This document shows positions 27,001 to 42,000 of a stretch of DNA of 64,000 bases, piece by piece. The stretch covers positions 62,001-126,000 of the forward strand of contig CH003138.1 of the NCBI GenBank assembly GCA_000149265.1. Reading direction: 5' to 3'. This stretch comes from Ciona savignyi (taxonomy: Eukaryota > Chordata > Ascidiacea > Phlebobranchia > Cionidae). The position numbers and the translations under genes were made by a program. The notes under the pieces are model-generated. The model ran no database searches and was not told where the DNA came from. It saw nothing but the letters and a program-made list of their open reading frames with translations. Within the stretch, counting starts at the first letter, position 1; each line of letters opens with the position of its first letter.

Positions 27001-30000
27001 ATATTCCACAGTCAGTTGCTGAAGTTGTTATCTGTTATATAAAGTTAAGGAATGCAGCTTCGTATAGATTTCCTCCCTTCCATTTTAGTGGTCGGTTTGG
27101 CAAAGTATGGTTGGTCGAGGACAAGCAAACCGGAAAAAGGTTTGCGGCGAAACAATGCGCTTGCAGAAGACCCAGTCAGCGCAAGGAATTCGAGATGGAA
27201 ATCGAACTAATGAACGCATTGGACCACCCGAAACTGCTACAGCTATATGAAGCGTTTTTCGGCAAGAATGACGTTACATTTATTTTAGAATTGTAAGTAA
27301 GATGGCCGTTTCTACTATTTAATCTGACAAGGTAATCTGACGATTTTCTGTGTTAATAACCCCATGGCGTTTTTCAATTCACGAGCAAAAACATAAATAT
27401 AATATCGCTTAGCATATATTACACGACCGTCGATTATGATATCTTTTATAGCAGTCGTTTTTAACCTCACATTTTATTACAACCTTATTATTGAACGCAA
27501 GTTTATTACAATGTTACAAACAGCAAGGGCGTCGGCAAACAGTTGTCGTGAATAGGATTTATCGGTTGAACAAACGACCTTTGTTATCGTTTTACGGTTG
27601 GTGACATTTCGACTTTAAACTGGAAATCAACAAACGCGTTTGGTATGTACCGCGAGCTTAACACTTGGCTCTGAACTGAACCTTGAAATGCAAATAAAAT
27701 CGTTTCCAACGCTTTGTTGAATTAATTGCGCCGCACATCAAACACTCAAAACGCAAATAAAAAGGTAAATACATATTACAAATATTACAAAAACGTGGAA
27801 AAAACTAATGGGAAGATGATTTGAACACACGGTAGTTATGCAATGGGGATAGCTAGTTGTCTGATCAGAGTATTTTGCAGTTTAGTTCTATTAATACCAT
27901 GTAGCAGCAGAATTTGCTTTGGTATCATGCAGCTGTGCGCCTTGTCTAGACTGATGAAACCGTTTCCCGTCCGAATGTAACGTTGAAACCCTTCGTCCAC
28001 TGTTGGGCTGGAATAATCTTGCGCGGATACCAATTATATGTTTTTTAGATTCATTTTGTAATTTCTAATTTAGCTTTGCCATATTTTATCAATTAAAACC
28101 CCGCGATATGCTATTTACAACTTGTAATATCATATTTTGAGGTCACTCTGAAATACGAACGTTTGTTTCTTAATGTAATCAAAATTTCACTTATAAAAAT
28201 TGTCACATGTTGATTTAATGTGTTTAACGTATTTCCCAGAGTCACTGGTGGGGAGCTGTTTGACAGAATTGCAGATGAAGCTTTTGACCTCACGGAAACA
28301 CTAGCTGTGAAGTATATCAGGCAGATATGTGAGGCTGTTAGCTACATGCACAACAAGATGATTTTGCACCTTGATTTAAAGGTATTTTAATCAACTATGT
28401 GTTTTGGAATTAAAACTGCTGTAGTAGTAATAAAATAAATTCTACTGAAAAAATCTTTAATAAAATAATTTTGCCCTACTGACACAAAATAAAGCCCAAC
28501 TGACGCATAATTATTGATAACTCCCCTGGCTGCTTTCCAGTATAGATAACATTTTCCCTTTCATTCAACCTATGCTATCCTATTATGAACAAACATTGTA
28601 TTGGAATTCGGCTCCCACCGCAACTTCTAAGCGTAGCCACTTTGTTTCACGCCACCGCTTAGGATGGATATTTATTTTATCCACGTGGGTGAAACAATTT
28701 CCACGTGCCCACCGTCGGGTTGTCAAAATCCTACAGTATGTATGTATATATAGATAGGGTGGAGAAATCGTCTCAATTTTAGCAAGGCTTCTTTAACGTT
28801 TTGTAAAATATTAAGGTTAAGGTGTGGCCTGTCAAATATATTGCTATTTATGACCACCCGAAGCACAACCCTGTCCAGTAAACCAAACTGCATGGATCAT
28901 GTATTCCAATTTCAATTTTTTATTTCCTTTCAGCCGGAAAATATCTTGTGCGTATCGCCGGATCGTTTGGATTCAATCAAGATTATTGACTTTGGATTTG
29001 CGAGGCGTTATACCCCCAACACTCCCCTCAAAATTATGTTTGGCACTCCAGAGTTTGTGGCTCCCGAGGTCGTGAATTTCGACCCATTGGGCAAGGGTAC
29101 GGATATGTGGAGCATTGGAGTTGTGACTTATGTTCTGTAAGTTATCAGTGTACTATATTATATAATGGAATATTTATGTTTATGTTCAGGAACCGACAAC
29201 GACTTAACAAGTGTAATACATAGGCCCTTTTTAAAGACATTTACCAAACCCAATTAAATCTTATGTATTGATTAAGCTGCTAAAACAATTTATTTAGGTA
29301 AAATAATTTTATTTGCTAAGATCTGTCCAGAAGGATTTTGTTAGTACAATTCGTTGTTTCCGCATTTAAGTGATAATTTTGTTCCAGAATCATTTCAAAT
29401 GCGTTTACAACAAATTGTCATTTCATAGACTATCAGGTTTATCTCCGTTCATGGGGGACGATGAACAGGAGACGTTGTCGAATGTCACTGCGTGTGAGGT
29501 GGACTTTGATGACGATTCATTTGAAGATGTCAGCGAAGAGGCAAAGGACTTCATCTGTCAACTGCTCAGTATAAGGGAGAGGTGGGAGTTTTAGACTTTA
29601 TTACCAGTGTCGGGATAAAATATTTTTTATGAATGGAAGAACGAAAAATGTATCCACAATTGTTTATCCCTACAGCAAGTTAATTACTATAACTTTTTGA
29701 TTAGCAAAATCGAGGCACTGTTCATTAAACACCAAGTACAATATCGCAACTTCACAAAAAGTTAGCTAAAGATCGATTCAAATATCTGTCTAGTTATAAA
29801 TGTCAACCTCTCTTAACCCATTCATCACCATTCCTTGGATTTACAGCAAACGGCCGGGATGCGATCAATGTTTGAAACACACCTGGCTGAGCAAGCCAGA
29901 TTCTCACAGGAAAAGTCTATCAGCTGCGGTGGTTAACTTGAAGAAATTTGTGGCAAGAAGGAAATGGGTGGTACATAAGTTGTTTCAATATATATTTGCA

Positions 30001-33000
30001 TTAGTTCTACTGTTATCGCTGATTATGATATTGCAATATATACATAATTAGGATTTAGATCATGTGATCCGACAGGTGTGTAATGTCTTGGTCTTTTACT
30101 GGACATCATACCCTGCTATAACGATATTGGGTTTTCCAATTTGAAATAATACTATAACGAATTGACGAGGCTTATGATTTGTTAAAAGCTAGCTATATTT
30201 ACCTGATATGTGCTCTTTTATCAATAATTAACTGAAGCAAAATGGATGTGTTTTATGTTGACCAAGTTGTATGATCGTCATTCCTTATTTAGTTTTTTTG
30301 GCCAATTTTTCACTGCCGACTTACGAAAAGTGTGGTTTATGTTACCACCATTAAAAAAATACACCGGGCTTGTATGCATTGACAATAGTCGGTTACCTTG
30401 CACCCACAGTCAGGATACCTGAGCTATTATTGTGTGTTGTGCAGAATGTAAAACGTTCGTTTAGTTTAGTAACAAGTATATCAAATGGATTTAGGCAAGA
30501 ACCTTGCCCAGAGACACTTACCGATCAGCCATCAACGTATGTGCAACTCTTCGGACGCACCAACTATTCGTTCAGACAATTTACAGCATTGTGACTTTTA
30601 GTTGTGAAGCAATTTACATTATTATTGGTTATAAACTAAAATTTGTATACGTGATATTACAAAGCTATGTAGTATCAAACCCAGTATCTAACACAGCCAA
30701 TTCTATAGAGATCTATCAATGCGGTGCGTGCCATGACGAGGTTGCAGGCTGGACTCAAGAAAAATGATGGCGCAACATTCAGCAAATGATATTTCAATCG
30801 ATTTATTCTTTTACAAACTATTTCGACTTTATGTGAACAATCAATTTCGACCTTTAATGAAGCTGTTTATTTACTAATTATTTTAAATTATTTTTTATGC
30901 CATTAATATTTGAAACAAAATTTTGATTTTTTTTGCTGAGAGGTACGATAATTTCATTTAATGGCATGTAACAAAATTAACAAAAACTTTTTAATTGACC
31001 TGTTGGATATTTTTGTATTACTCAATATGTGTACAGTTTTACCTTGAAATTGTTTCTTTAATAAAATGCATTATTAAAACTTGTTTTTGAGAACGCTTGC
31101 TTTACTTCATACAGACAATGAGTGCGATTATTGTTTTTCTTCTACAAAGGAAACGTTGTTTTTTTCATTGTTTGCAATCAAGTAATTCTAACTTGAACGA
31201 CCATTGCAACAGGTGAACAACTGACGTCATTGCACCACGGGGCAGAGCACGATTATCTTTCCTACAGTGATACACCTGAGCAGGTTTGTTTTAATTTAAG
31301 TGTGGTAGTGATAAACGTTATTTGAAAAAGCGCTGATAAATTGCATTAGCTACCAAACCAGTAACATGATACATGTACTTTTGTTTCTGCAAGCTATGAC
31401 GGGTGCTTGTGTATTTAAATAAAATTTGTTTTCTAAAAGAAGTATATTTTTTTTATTTAAAACCAACCTGATATAAAAATAGGACACATAGTATTTTGTA
31501 TTGTCATTTACCTATATAAGTAGTAGGACACAATACGGTCAGGGGTATCCTTTAGCAAGTCACTAAGCTAACGTGTCTTGAACGGAGTTGCTTAATGGGT
31601 TAAACTAAATCAAAATAAATATCTTAAAATATGTAAAATTTATTATCTACGTTAAACCATATGCTAGGCACAGGATAATTCAACGATTTCCTCTACTACA
31701 TATCAAAACAACAAAAAATATAATCGTTTTAAAAAAAAAATATTTAAAAATTAATTAATATCCGATATTACTTATGAAATATAATACTCCCATAACAATG
31801 ATACATTAACAAAGTATATTGTATGCTTTAAGAAAAAAAACTTTCTCTCATATCCCTTAATAAAATTAGTATTTTTTTAAATGTTAATCAGATTTTCTTA
31901 AAATTTATTGTTTGTATGTGAAATAGTCGTCGATTTTATTTCAAGGTTTACATTTAAAACTATTTTAATTGCTAAACGTAAGAAAATTTAAAAATCATAA
32001 GACAGACCACATGTTCTTCATAACAATAAATACTAAAAGTAACTTAATATTACCTTGAATAGTCGGAATCTTTCATGTATTTAAAATAGTATCCTGAATA
32101 TTTCAGCACGGTTCGGTAAATTTTTACTTTTGATTAGAAATTGCGTTCTGGTTGGACCTGAAGCCCAAAGTTGTCCCGTAAACTTGAATTGGTTTTGAAC
32201 AGGATGCTCTTGGCCGCTCTCTGGTGGATTATTTGAGGAACAAAACGAAAACTCTCCCGGAGCATCATAGACATCGCATTTCATTTTCCGAAAACTATGA
32301 CTCAACAGATGAATCAGCAAGTTTAAAAGAGGACAGGTCAACGACTTTTGTTTGAGTTTTTTTAGCACTCGTATTAAGTTGGTTACCTAGCTCACCAAGA
32401 ATAAGGATTTGCCGAACATCCAACAAAGATATTTAGTAGAAAGCGAACATATGCTCTAAAGATATTTATGTCGTACAAATTACTGTATAACGAACATATG
32501 GCTCTGTTAACGAATGTTATTTTAATCTTCCTATTTTACAACAGTCCAACATCAGATGATTATGACATCACAAGAAGATTTTCAATCATCTCATTCAGCA
32601 GTGTTTCATCAGCAGCTTACGTCACCGCCGATGAAGGGGGATCTGAAAGTAAATTGTGATGTCATAATATAAGTGTCGTAATAACTGGAGTCCTAATTGT
32701 TTTAAGGATTTGGAAACTTCGTCATTTCTTTGAATAAATTTCTAATGTATTATCGAGTAAATCGTTGTAGGATCACATTAAATTCTTTAGTTATTTTTCA
32801 ATGGCGGTTGTTTAAAATTAACACGTAAAAAAATTTTGTACGGTGTACTTTGAAATTTTAGGTGTCGAAAATTCTAAAAGTCTTATAATTGATCAAACCC
32901 AGACAACCTTAATTAAAACACAATAATTTAATCATGTGTTAATTATACATTCCTGCAGCTACATTAGACTACTACTCCCCGAATGAGGATAGATTTTCCG

Positions 33001-36000
33001 CTGAAGACTTCTTTAGTCCCGACTCGGAGCAATATTTATCTCCAGCGTAAGTCAACATCGAGGGTGACACTATTCCGTCTAAGTCGTAAGACATTCTAGG
33101 TTGACGGATTTTAACTGTCGCATGGAACTGGATAACTAGATTTTGCTTACGTATGAGTAAATGGTTAATATACGATAGCATTTGGACCGAAAGTTTACTG
33201 AATATCGGCACACTGGCTTTTCCTGGTGGGTGCGTTCTTTCACGCGTCGAAACGATAAGTAAGAGGGTAGTGGGATAGAAACCAGTTGTCCGCTAGTCGA
33301 TTTTATTCTCAGGTAATGGACTTTTAAGTGTACCCAGTAATATGTTAGGTTACCGTATAATTCACTCGGATTAACATCTATGATACTTCTATGTGATCTA
33401 CAGCCTTTTCTTTAAACATTCCAAATTAGTAATTGTTGCAGAAGTTATGACGTAACAATGTTAATTCTTCCAGTGAATCGCAAATCCGCAATGGCAGACC
33501 TCTTGCGCCAACTACTGATGACGCATTATTTTTTCCACGACCTTCGACGAAACAATCAAACCCGATAACGCCATTAAACCCCATGACGTCATCATTTCAG
33601 ATCACCGCTTTCGATACAATTGACAATATAAGTGTGAGTTTACTATCGTATTCCAGTATGTTTTTCGTTCACTTAACAAAAAGAAGGAAAATAGTATTTT
33701 TATGTGTCATATAATGAAAATTTAAATTTATAGAAAATTATGTAACAATTTATCGGGATTTAAAACTGCCTTGGTCTTACCAGTCTTCATCAGATGAGCT
33801 CTTGACAGCAGATAGTGGAGGGGAAACCCCTGTTCCGCAACTTGATAGCGACCGTGAGGATGATTTCATAAGCCCACCATTGTTTGTTGTAAGTATCTCG
33901 TCATTGGGAATATTTTTGAATCGAATACAACAATTTATAGTTGCGTGATGAAGTATCCAAATAAGTTAAATTCTTAATTTTCCAATTGAATAAATTACTT
34001 TATTTTCATTGATCTTACTTTTTTTTTCTGGCCTTAGTTTCGAACTCAGGGTGGGCTCATTGCTAAGACCGTTTTTTTGTTTTGTAAGTATGTATTGGTC
34101 TCGTTAACCATTCGGCCACACGACCGTACACATAATTCAGATAAACGTGAGTGACGTGGTAGCGTCAATCGGCAGCGACGCCCAGTTGTCATGCACAGTG
34201 ACTTGCCACCCAGCTCCAGAGGTGACTTGGTATAAGAACAACACAAAAGTACCAAAAATGGGAAATCGGTTTAAAACTGAGATCAACCAGGATGAACAGA
34301 ATTCCAATTGGTGAGTCAATAAGCTTCTTTTTGCTACTCGTTTAACAAATATCGGATAGATGTAAATAAAAATTAGAAATTTGTTTGCAGAAGTTGAAGT
34401 AAATTCACCCCAAACCATGTTTATTCAGGTTCCATACAAGTCTAAGCATAACGGAAGTGCAGCCAACTGATCAAGGGGAATATATGGTTACAATCTCCAA
34501 TTCTTATGGAAACTCATTCTCAACTGGCAGACTCAATATAAATTCTCTTAAACAAGCAACTTCTTCAAATGACTTGGTATTGGAAACGGTAAATTCGTAT
34601 AGAATAATGAGCTTTTAATTACTTTATATATCTAAGTAGTTGCGCGTCCTATTATCAGCGGATAGGTCGTTATATTGAAACCAGGGACAAGGCACCTTTA
34701 TGCTTCACATAGGTATATAATGGATGTGAAGTAGGTATTGTTAATACATTGTGGCAATGTCTTCGTCCTATTCAACGCACAGCAGCACTTACAAACCGGC
34801 CGTGAGTACTAGGTATATATACCGAATGCGTGTGCTTTAACGCGTCATGCATTATCCCTGAGCACTAGTCAGTGAACAACATTGTTACAAATGTTATCAT
34901 TAAAACACATTTATTTTTATTAACAGGGGTTCACAACAGCCAAGTATGAACTTCTAAGAGAAATAACCCCAAGTGTAAAGTACAGGTCTGTGATTGTGAC
35001 TTTGTAGCATAAGGCATCAATAATAATTAAGTCCTGCTACTCATGAAGGTTTAAGCATTTGATGACATGCTGGGAATTAATTAGTTATTTCGTTCCTACT
35101 AAGAATCAGTTGTAAACTATACTTTTTATTAATGTATAAGAAGTGATATAACAACATTCCTTAGATTCATATATAGTAGATATTCTAGTCAACCAAAGGT
35201 TGCACCCCACAGTAATTTGGTATTATAGCTACCTTGAAAATAATAATCTTGATATCTCCTACTTTACAGTGCACCCAAGAATCAGGTGGCCAAAGCAAAG
35301 TCTAAGGTATGAGGAAGTATGTTGGCTTGGTAATAGAAACGTTTATTGACCATTTTTTTAATCAATATTCCCGCATTGAAATACAAAATTAGTTGATTTA
35401 GTCAATGAAAATCACTTTAGTATGGCAACAACAGCAAGAAAAATAAAATAAAATCATTGAAATGTTTTAATCAGGGTTTCATGAAGACACTAATATTGGA
35501 AATTCTTACATATTGCCCTAAGCGTGTTGGTAATAGTTCAACCATAACCTATATAGCTTGTACCATTAATATAGTTTGTGGTAAATTTACATTTCAGGTG
35601 GTTCCCCCTTGTTTTGATGACATCATGGAGGATGTTGAATGTAATGTCGGTGACTCAGCTAGTTTTAATGTAATAGTTTTGGGGAACCCCCAACCAGTGG
35701 TGTCATGGTATAAAGATGATGTGTTGATAGACGAATCCAAGATAACAAGGTTTGAATTAAATATTAAAGCACTTTTGGGAAAGGAGTTACGGATTGTTGT
35801 TTGTTTTTTCATTTTTGACCCCACGCAAAAACTGCAAGTAAGGTGTATTATAACCGTAAAGTCCTTTAGCAATTCTAAAAATATTAAATATTTGTGTTTT
35901 TTTAAACGGGTTTCAACACTTAGCTTTATACGGGTCGCCAACTGGCAATTATCTATATTCATTAAATTTGATTGCGTTTTCAGTAAAAGAACTTATAAAA

Positions 36001-39000
36001 CTAATTAATATAAAAAAAACATTATAATAATAAACCACCCACGGGTTTCAAGTGCTCCAGTGTACAATTCTCCGTCCTCACAATATATGAAGCACAACCA
36101 GAAAATATCAGTAAATACATGTCTGTGGCGAATATGTATAGAGGAACGGCAAATGTACTTTTGTTGTCAACCTGGTGTTGTTATCATTTTTAACCCCACG
36201 TTTTATGCACGTATTTCTGTGCTTTTTTTTGTGTTTTTTCACCATGGAAATCAGTCACAACACATTTTTTGTAGAATTGATGACGGGGACAATCACTCCA
36301 TTGTCATCAACAATATCACGGCTGACCGAGCAGGCGTTTACTCATGCGTGGCGTCGAGTGAAGGAGGTCATGTGACCTGCAAAGCGGAATTATTGGTGAA
36401 GCTTGCTTGTAATTGGTCGGATTCTTCTTCTGATGATTCACAACAAATTTCAAATCAACGAATCAGAGGTGAATGTTAAACCGTTATATTTTGCCGTGGC
36501 AATACGATTGCAAAAGGCTACATTGAGCAAAGTTAAATTTATCCATGTAAAAAGTACATTTGCAACATGTTGATTATTATACATGTTATTTGCTCGAGTG
36601 AAAAATGCACTGCTGCAAATTTCCCTAATTAATATATTTAAACACATGGTTGTTTGTTACTTTTGTCATTTCTGATAATTATTTGGCTGGCGGAAAGTCT
36701 CTTATACATAGGCCCCTTAGGTTTAATGCACTCTAAATACCACTTAACCAATACACTTTGTACCAGACACGTACAGGTTTGTGGGGGTGATAGGGCGAGG
36801 TGCATTTTCCGTGATCAAGCGAGCGATTCAAATCTCAACTGGTCAGGAGGTGGCAGCAAAGTTCGTGCAAAGAAAACATAGAAATGATAAATTGGCTCAG
36901 AATGAAATCGAGTTTTTAACAAAGTAAGTCATCATTATAGAAGCTGTTTTAAGTTTTCTTAATAGGTTGAAAATTTACAATATATTCAAATTTGTCACAA
37001 CTTAATGATGTTAATTTGACCATACTGACTTGTGGTTCTTATATATTAATCTTGTACAACGTCTAGACATGAGTTATGGTGTTAATTAAAATATTTGTAA
37101 TTTAAATCGATCCATGATCAATCAATCTACAAAATAAAAAACGATGACTGTATTTTAGAGCAAATATTGTTTTGGGGCTGATATCTTAAGAAAACATGTA
37201 TAAATCCCGGCCCGATGGTCTAGCGGTTCAGTGCGTGGCCTTTCAATCGAAAGGTTGTAGGTGCGAAACTGGTCGCTAGCTAGTCGGTCGTGTCCTTGGG
37301 CAAGGCATTTTACGGACATTGCCTGAACCCAGCGGATTAATGGGTTCTACTAAATTGAAGGAACGTGTCTATCATATACAACACACTGCAATAGCTCCGG
37401 TAACCCAACGGTGGGCGCGAGGTGATCTGACGATTTCCCGTGTGTTAACCCCCTAGGTTTTCCCATTCACGGGGATAAACATGAATATCCTATCGTATCC
37501 TAATTCTCTCAACATATTAAAGAAGTGTTAGGGGTATAAAATAAATCAAAAAATATAAACATATTAATAAAATAACCCAGTTTATCCTGAGAAAATGCCA
37601 CATAATAGAAGAATACTAGGTACTTTACAAATTAAAACGAACATAATTTAACACAAAATGTTAAGCAAACCAAACATGTGATCATCTTCAAATCGTCATA
37701 ATCCGTTTTACTTGTAAAACTCAATATTACAATTATTCATATTACCAGTACATGTGAGCAAAACAATGGGAACTTAGTAACCCAATATACTTTTGCTTGT
37801 AGAAACAAACGATATACACAATATATACTTATGAACTTAACGTTTATGTTTTGAAAAGAAATAGCGGCCAGTCAAATAAATTCTACAAACGGTGTTGGTC
37901 AACGCGTGTTTTTATTCCCATAATTGATATAATTCGGGTGGTAGTTGGCGAAGGGGTAGGATTATATTGAGTCATTACTCAGTTGCTGTTTTGTGAAAAA
38001 CATTTCAAAATAAACAAACGGTTCGATATTCAAGTGAATGAATCATTTCTCCACTAGAGTGCAGCATCCCCACATCGTGAAGTTCCATGAAAGTTTCACA
38101 ACATCTAGTCACGTGATCATCGTCACCGAAATCCTCTCAATTGAATTGTTTGAGTTCTTTGTGATGTCAGAGTCGTTTTGTGAAGCAATGGTACGTTAGA
38201 AACATATTGTGGCAGAATGGTACGGGGTTTGGGATTATTTCTCTTGCTCATGAGAGTTCTGAAATGTATAATAATAATCCCACACACTGTAATAGCTCTA
38301 ACAACCTTAGACTGATTATTACACACTTGTATTATACCACTATAGGTATCGAAATACATTGGTGAACTGTGCAAAGGACTCTCCTACCTTCACAAGAACA
38401 ACATTGTCCACCTGGATGTAAAACCAGAGAACATTTTGGTGACGAGTGGTGAAAGCCAACTGAAATTGGTTAACTTTGGGAGTGCGAAAGAAGTAGTAAA
38501 GGTTGGATGAATAATTTCGAAATTGTGTTTATTATATTCGTATTATAATATAAATTGGATAGTTAATATTCTGTGCGTTTGGTTGTTATCTATTGATATG
38601 TGTTGTATACTGGCTAGGAAGAATTCTCACCTGGAAATAAATTGTTTAATTCAACATACACCTGAGCGAGCAGTTTTGTACGCCATGTTGTAATGTTAGA
38701 TGGTTATTAGTCAATTATGTTGTTTTAATTTAAATTAATATTCTTTTATTCTATGTATATCTTCCTCCTAGGGTAGTAACGTCCATTGGGACCACGGAAC
38801 CCCTGATTTCGTATCTCCCGAGGTTGTGAATTCAGAATGCGTAACAAGTGCTACTGATATGTGGAGTGTGGGTATCATATCATATCTCGCTCTAACTGGA
38901 CTTTCCCCATTTGCAGGAGAAACGTGAGTTTGATCTTTTTATAGCTGTCTATTTGTTAATTTTTTCATGTAATTACAAACATTATTTTTGCTGACTTTAA

Positions 39001-42000
39001 GTATTTGGTCTATTATTCAGACGAGTTCACTTAAGTTCTAAAATTCCTTTACAAAAACATTGGTTTAGGCGTCAAATAGAATTATGAGTACCCGGATATC
39101 TCACAGATATATTGTTAATGATTATTCCTATTTGAATATGCGCAATTATTAAAGATTATATAATTTCCATTCATTTCAGAGACCAGAAAACTTTGTTTAG
39201 AATCCGGGATTTTGATTTTCGCCCCAAAGTTTTGTCCTCTGTTTCGGAATCAGCTAAACAATTCATCACACGTCTTATTGTTATGTCACAAGAATCTCGA
39301 ATGTCTGCTGATGATGCAATAATGCATAATTGGATGACAACAACGGAAGCGACAAAACTTCCAACCGATAAATTAAAATACTTTCAATCGAAACGTAAAT
39401 GGCAGGTAATGCATCAATGTTTCATGGATTAATAATTCAAATTAACATTTTAATTTTAAACAAAATTAGTAAAATGTGTTTTGTGCAATTTTGCTTGTAT
39501 CGCACATTTCGAGCAAAAGTAATTAACTGATCAGGTAGAAACGTTCGGAAAATTTTGAACAGAATTCCGAGGTGTGGTTGCATTATGTGTTGTTGAAGAT
39601 AGCTTATGGGATTTTACACAACTCCCGAAGTTGAAAAACCTTGCTCGTATTGACAGACATGTGTACTGGGCGCTCTTTTCTAAATATGGTTTTATAATAC
39701 TGATGGTTAATACGTGGTATACGCTTTATATTGCATTACTTCGGTTATCGTTCAAAGAAGGGGTTTGCACACTTTTTGAATCAGGGGCCAAAATTATTTA
39801 ATTCTTAAATGGTGTGCTAAGTAATCAAACCGCCACTCCCATTTATTTTGTCAAAGTTAATAAAAATCATTAGGTAAAAAAATACGGTACATTACTGGTT
39901 AAACAGTAGGCTGTTGCGTCAAGCGACGCACAAATATAGCTGTGACATAACTATTTAGTAATGCGATCACATCCGGCGGGTCGGATTTGGCCGCGGGCAG
40001 TAGTTTCCCCATGTCTGGTATAAAACTTACGCTCTCACAATTTGATTAGCTTTAAACGCTTACCATTTTTAAATAATGTTACATCTTTTAAAATTATCTC
40101 ATTATCCACGATAATGCGGTTGGTTTCGAAATATCACCCATATGAGTATTATACCGCAATGTCTGTCTGCATTAACTATCTGGATATGATTTAAACATAT
40201 TTTATTTACAGCGATCTTTGCTTACCGGACGGTCGACTCTAACAATGCGTTCTATTTCGTCATTGTTGCTTGGGGAATTTGATTCAACATCATTGGCTGT
40301 TCCACGTCACGTGATCGATGACGTAAGTTCCTCGACTACCGTAACGGAATCCGAAGATGATGATTTCGTTGTTTCCAAGCAACAACCCCTAGTGGGTGAG
40401 ATGTACTCAGTAAATTTTAATCATTAAGATTCCTGTAGAACTAAACCATAAGACTATAATATGTCAACTACATCGGACATAATCAAGTTTTCGGTTTTCA
40501 TCTGGATTTATTCTGGTTTACCTGGACTTTAAACACTCGAAATTTCCTGCTTTTGGTAACCAATACGCAATACCTACCTTGGGCTAAATTCTTAAAAAAA
40601 TTTAAATTATGTTCTCGATCTGTTCCAGTGCCCAATAGCAATAGATCTAATTGTTCCAGGAAAAGTTGCTCAAACTCAGCTATATCTCCCTGCAGTGCAA
40701 CAGCACGTTTTACTAAATTGAGAACTTGATTTTGATAGTATTAATGCTTACTTCCTTTAATTAAACTTAACCAATAATCATCCAAATTATCCAACTTTAA
40801 CAGCAATCCTTGAACCCAACCCCGGTCGTGCAGATCCACGTATCCAGCCCAATTACATCTCCGGCACGGGAGAGGCGGGAAATGTTCAAATCCAGAAGCT
40901 TCAGCGGTTCCATGGAACGCCCGTTGCAGCTTAGTGATAAACAAGGTGATAATTATCTGGGCTGAAGTATCCGCATTGTAAAAAGGGTTGTTTTATTAGT
41001 TGTTAGAGATGTTTGAAATAATCCTGTTATCGTCAGATTTTGCTGTGCCGACCTTTGATTCACCTCAGTTGTTAGAGGGGATATTGCATTTAATTTATAA
41101 TGCCCTTATGTTATTTTGAATCTGTTACTCTAACGGGTTTAATTGATGTTTAGTAAGTGCCTTGCTCAAGTACACAACTCACTAAATCAGTGACGGGTTT
41201 TGATTAATTAATCTTTCGTCTAAAAATTGATGTTTTTACCAAATAAGCTTATTAAGAGGACTATTTGATACCATGATTTCGTGTACATCTTGACAAATAA
41301 ACAATCAACGTGTGGGTGGTGTATTGTGTAATTAAAGTTACAACAAAATCTCTAAGAATGCAATATTTATGAACTACACTTATGGGCATTTGGCGAATGT
41401 TTCGTTTCTGGCGCAAATAATAGACCGAATAATTAGAAAATACTGGCATTAAGGAACACATGGCAATCCGTTAAATACGTTTAGTTTATATTGTGGGAGT
41501 TCACCATGCTTATTGATGATAATCGCGATTATCCCGATACGTGACATGCGATTTCCGATACTTTTGTACAAGTATCGTTGCAGAGCTTATTCAAACACAC
41601 CAATATAAAGACATTTCCCAAACATGTTGATAAATTATTTCAACTATTTTAACAGACCCAGCCATTAATGTCAAACAAAATGAAAGATCAACTAAAGGTG
41701 CTCAGTTAAACTTGCTCACAATTAGTAAGAAGGTAAGAGACAAATTGTTAGTTTAATGTTAATAAGCAAGTTATATCACATCCTGAATTACGTTATATCT
41801 TAATTTGGTAACTATATTGCATCTTTACAAGGTTGCATGCACTTGAATACTGAGCAGGGATTTCTCTGTATATAAACTAAAATGCTAAAACATAAAATGT
41901 AGTCTTGTTGTTGGTCTATTGTTGTGTGTTGTTGCAATGCGTTAGTATTCTAAAAAATTCACAGCAAGTAAGTTTCGAAGACAAAGTGGATATTGTGACG

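Noticed and set aside
35594..35962. Minus-strand frame opposite the Ig exon before kinase 2
   Set aside because: Antisense shadow of a well-supported Ig exon and its intron.
37206..37290. A tRNA gene at the SINE head
   Set aside because: A and B boxes are recognisable but arms do not pair into a cloverleaf; it is a tRNA-derived SINE promoter.
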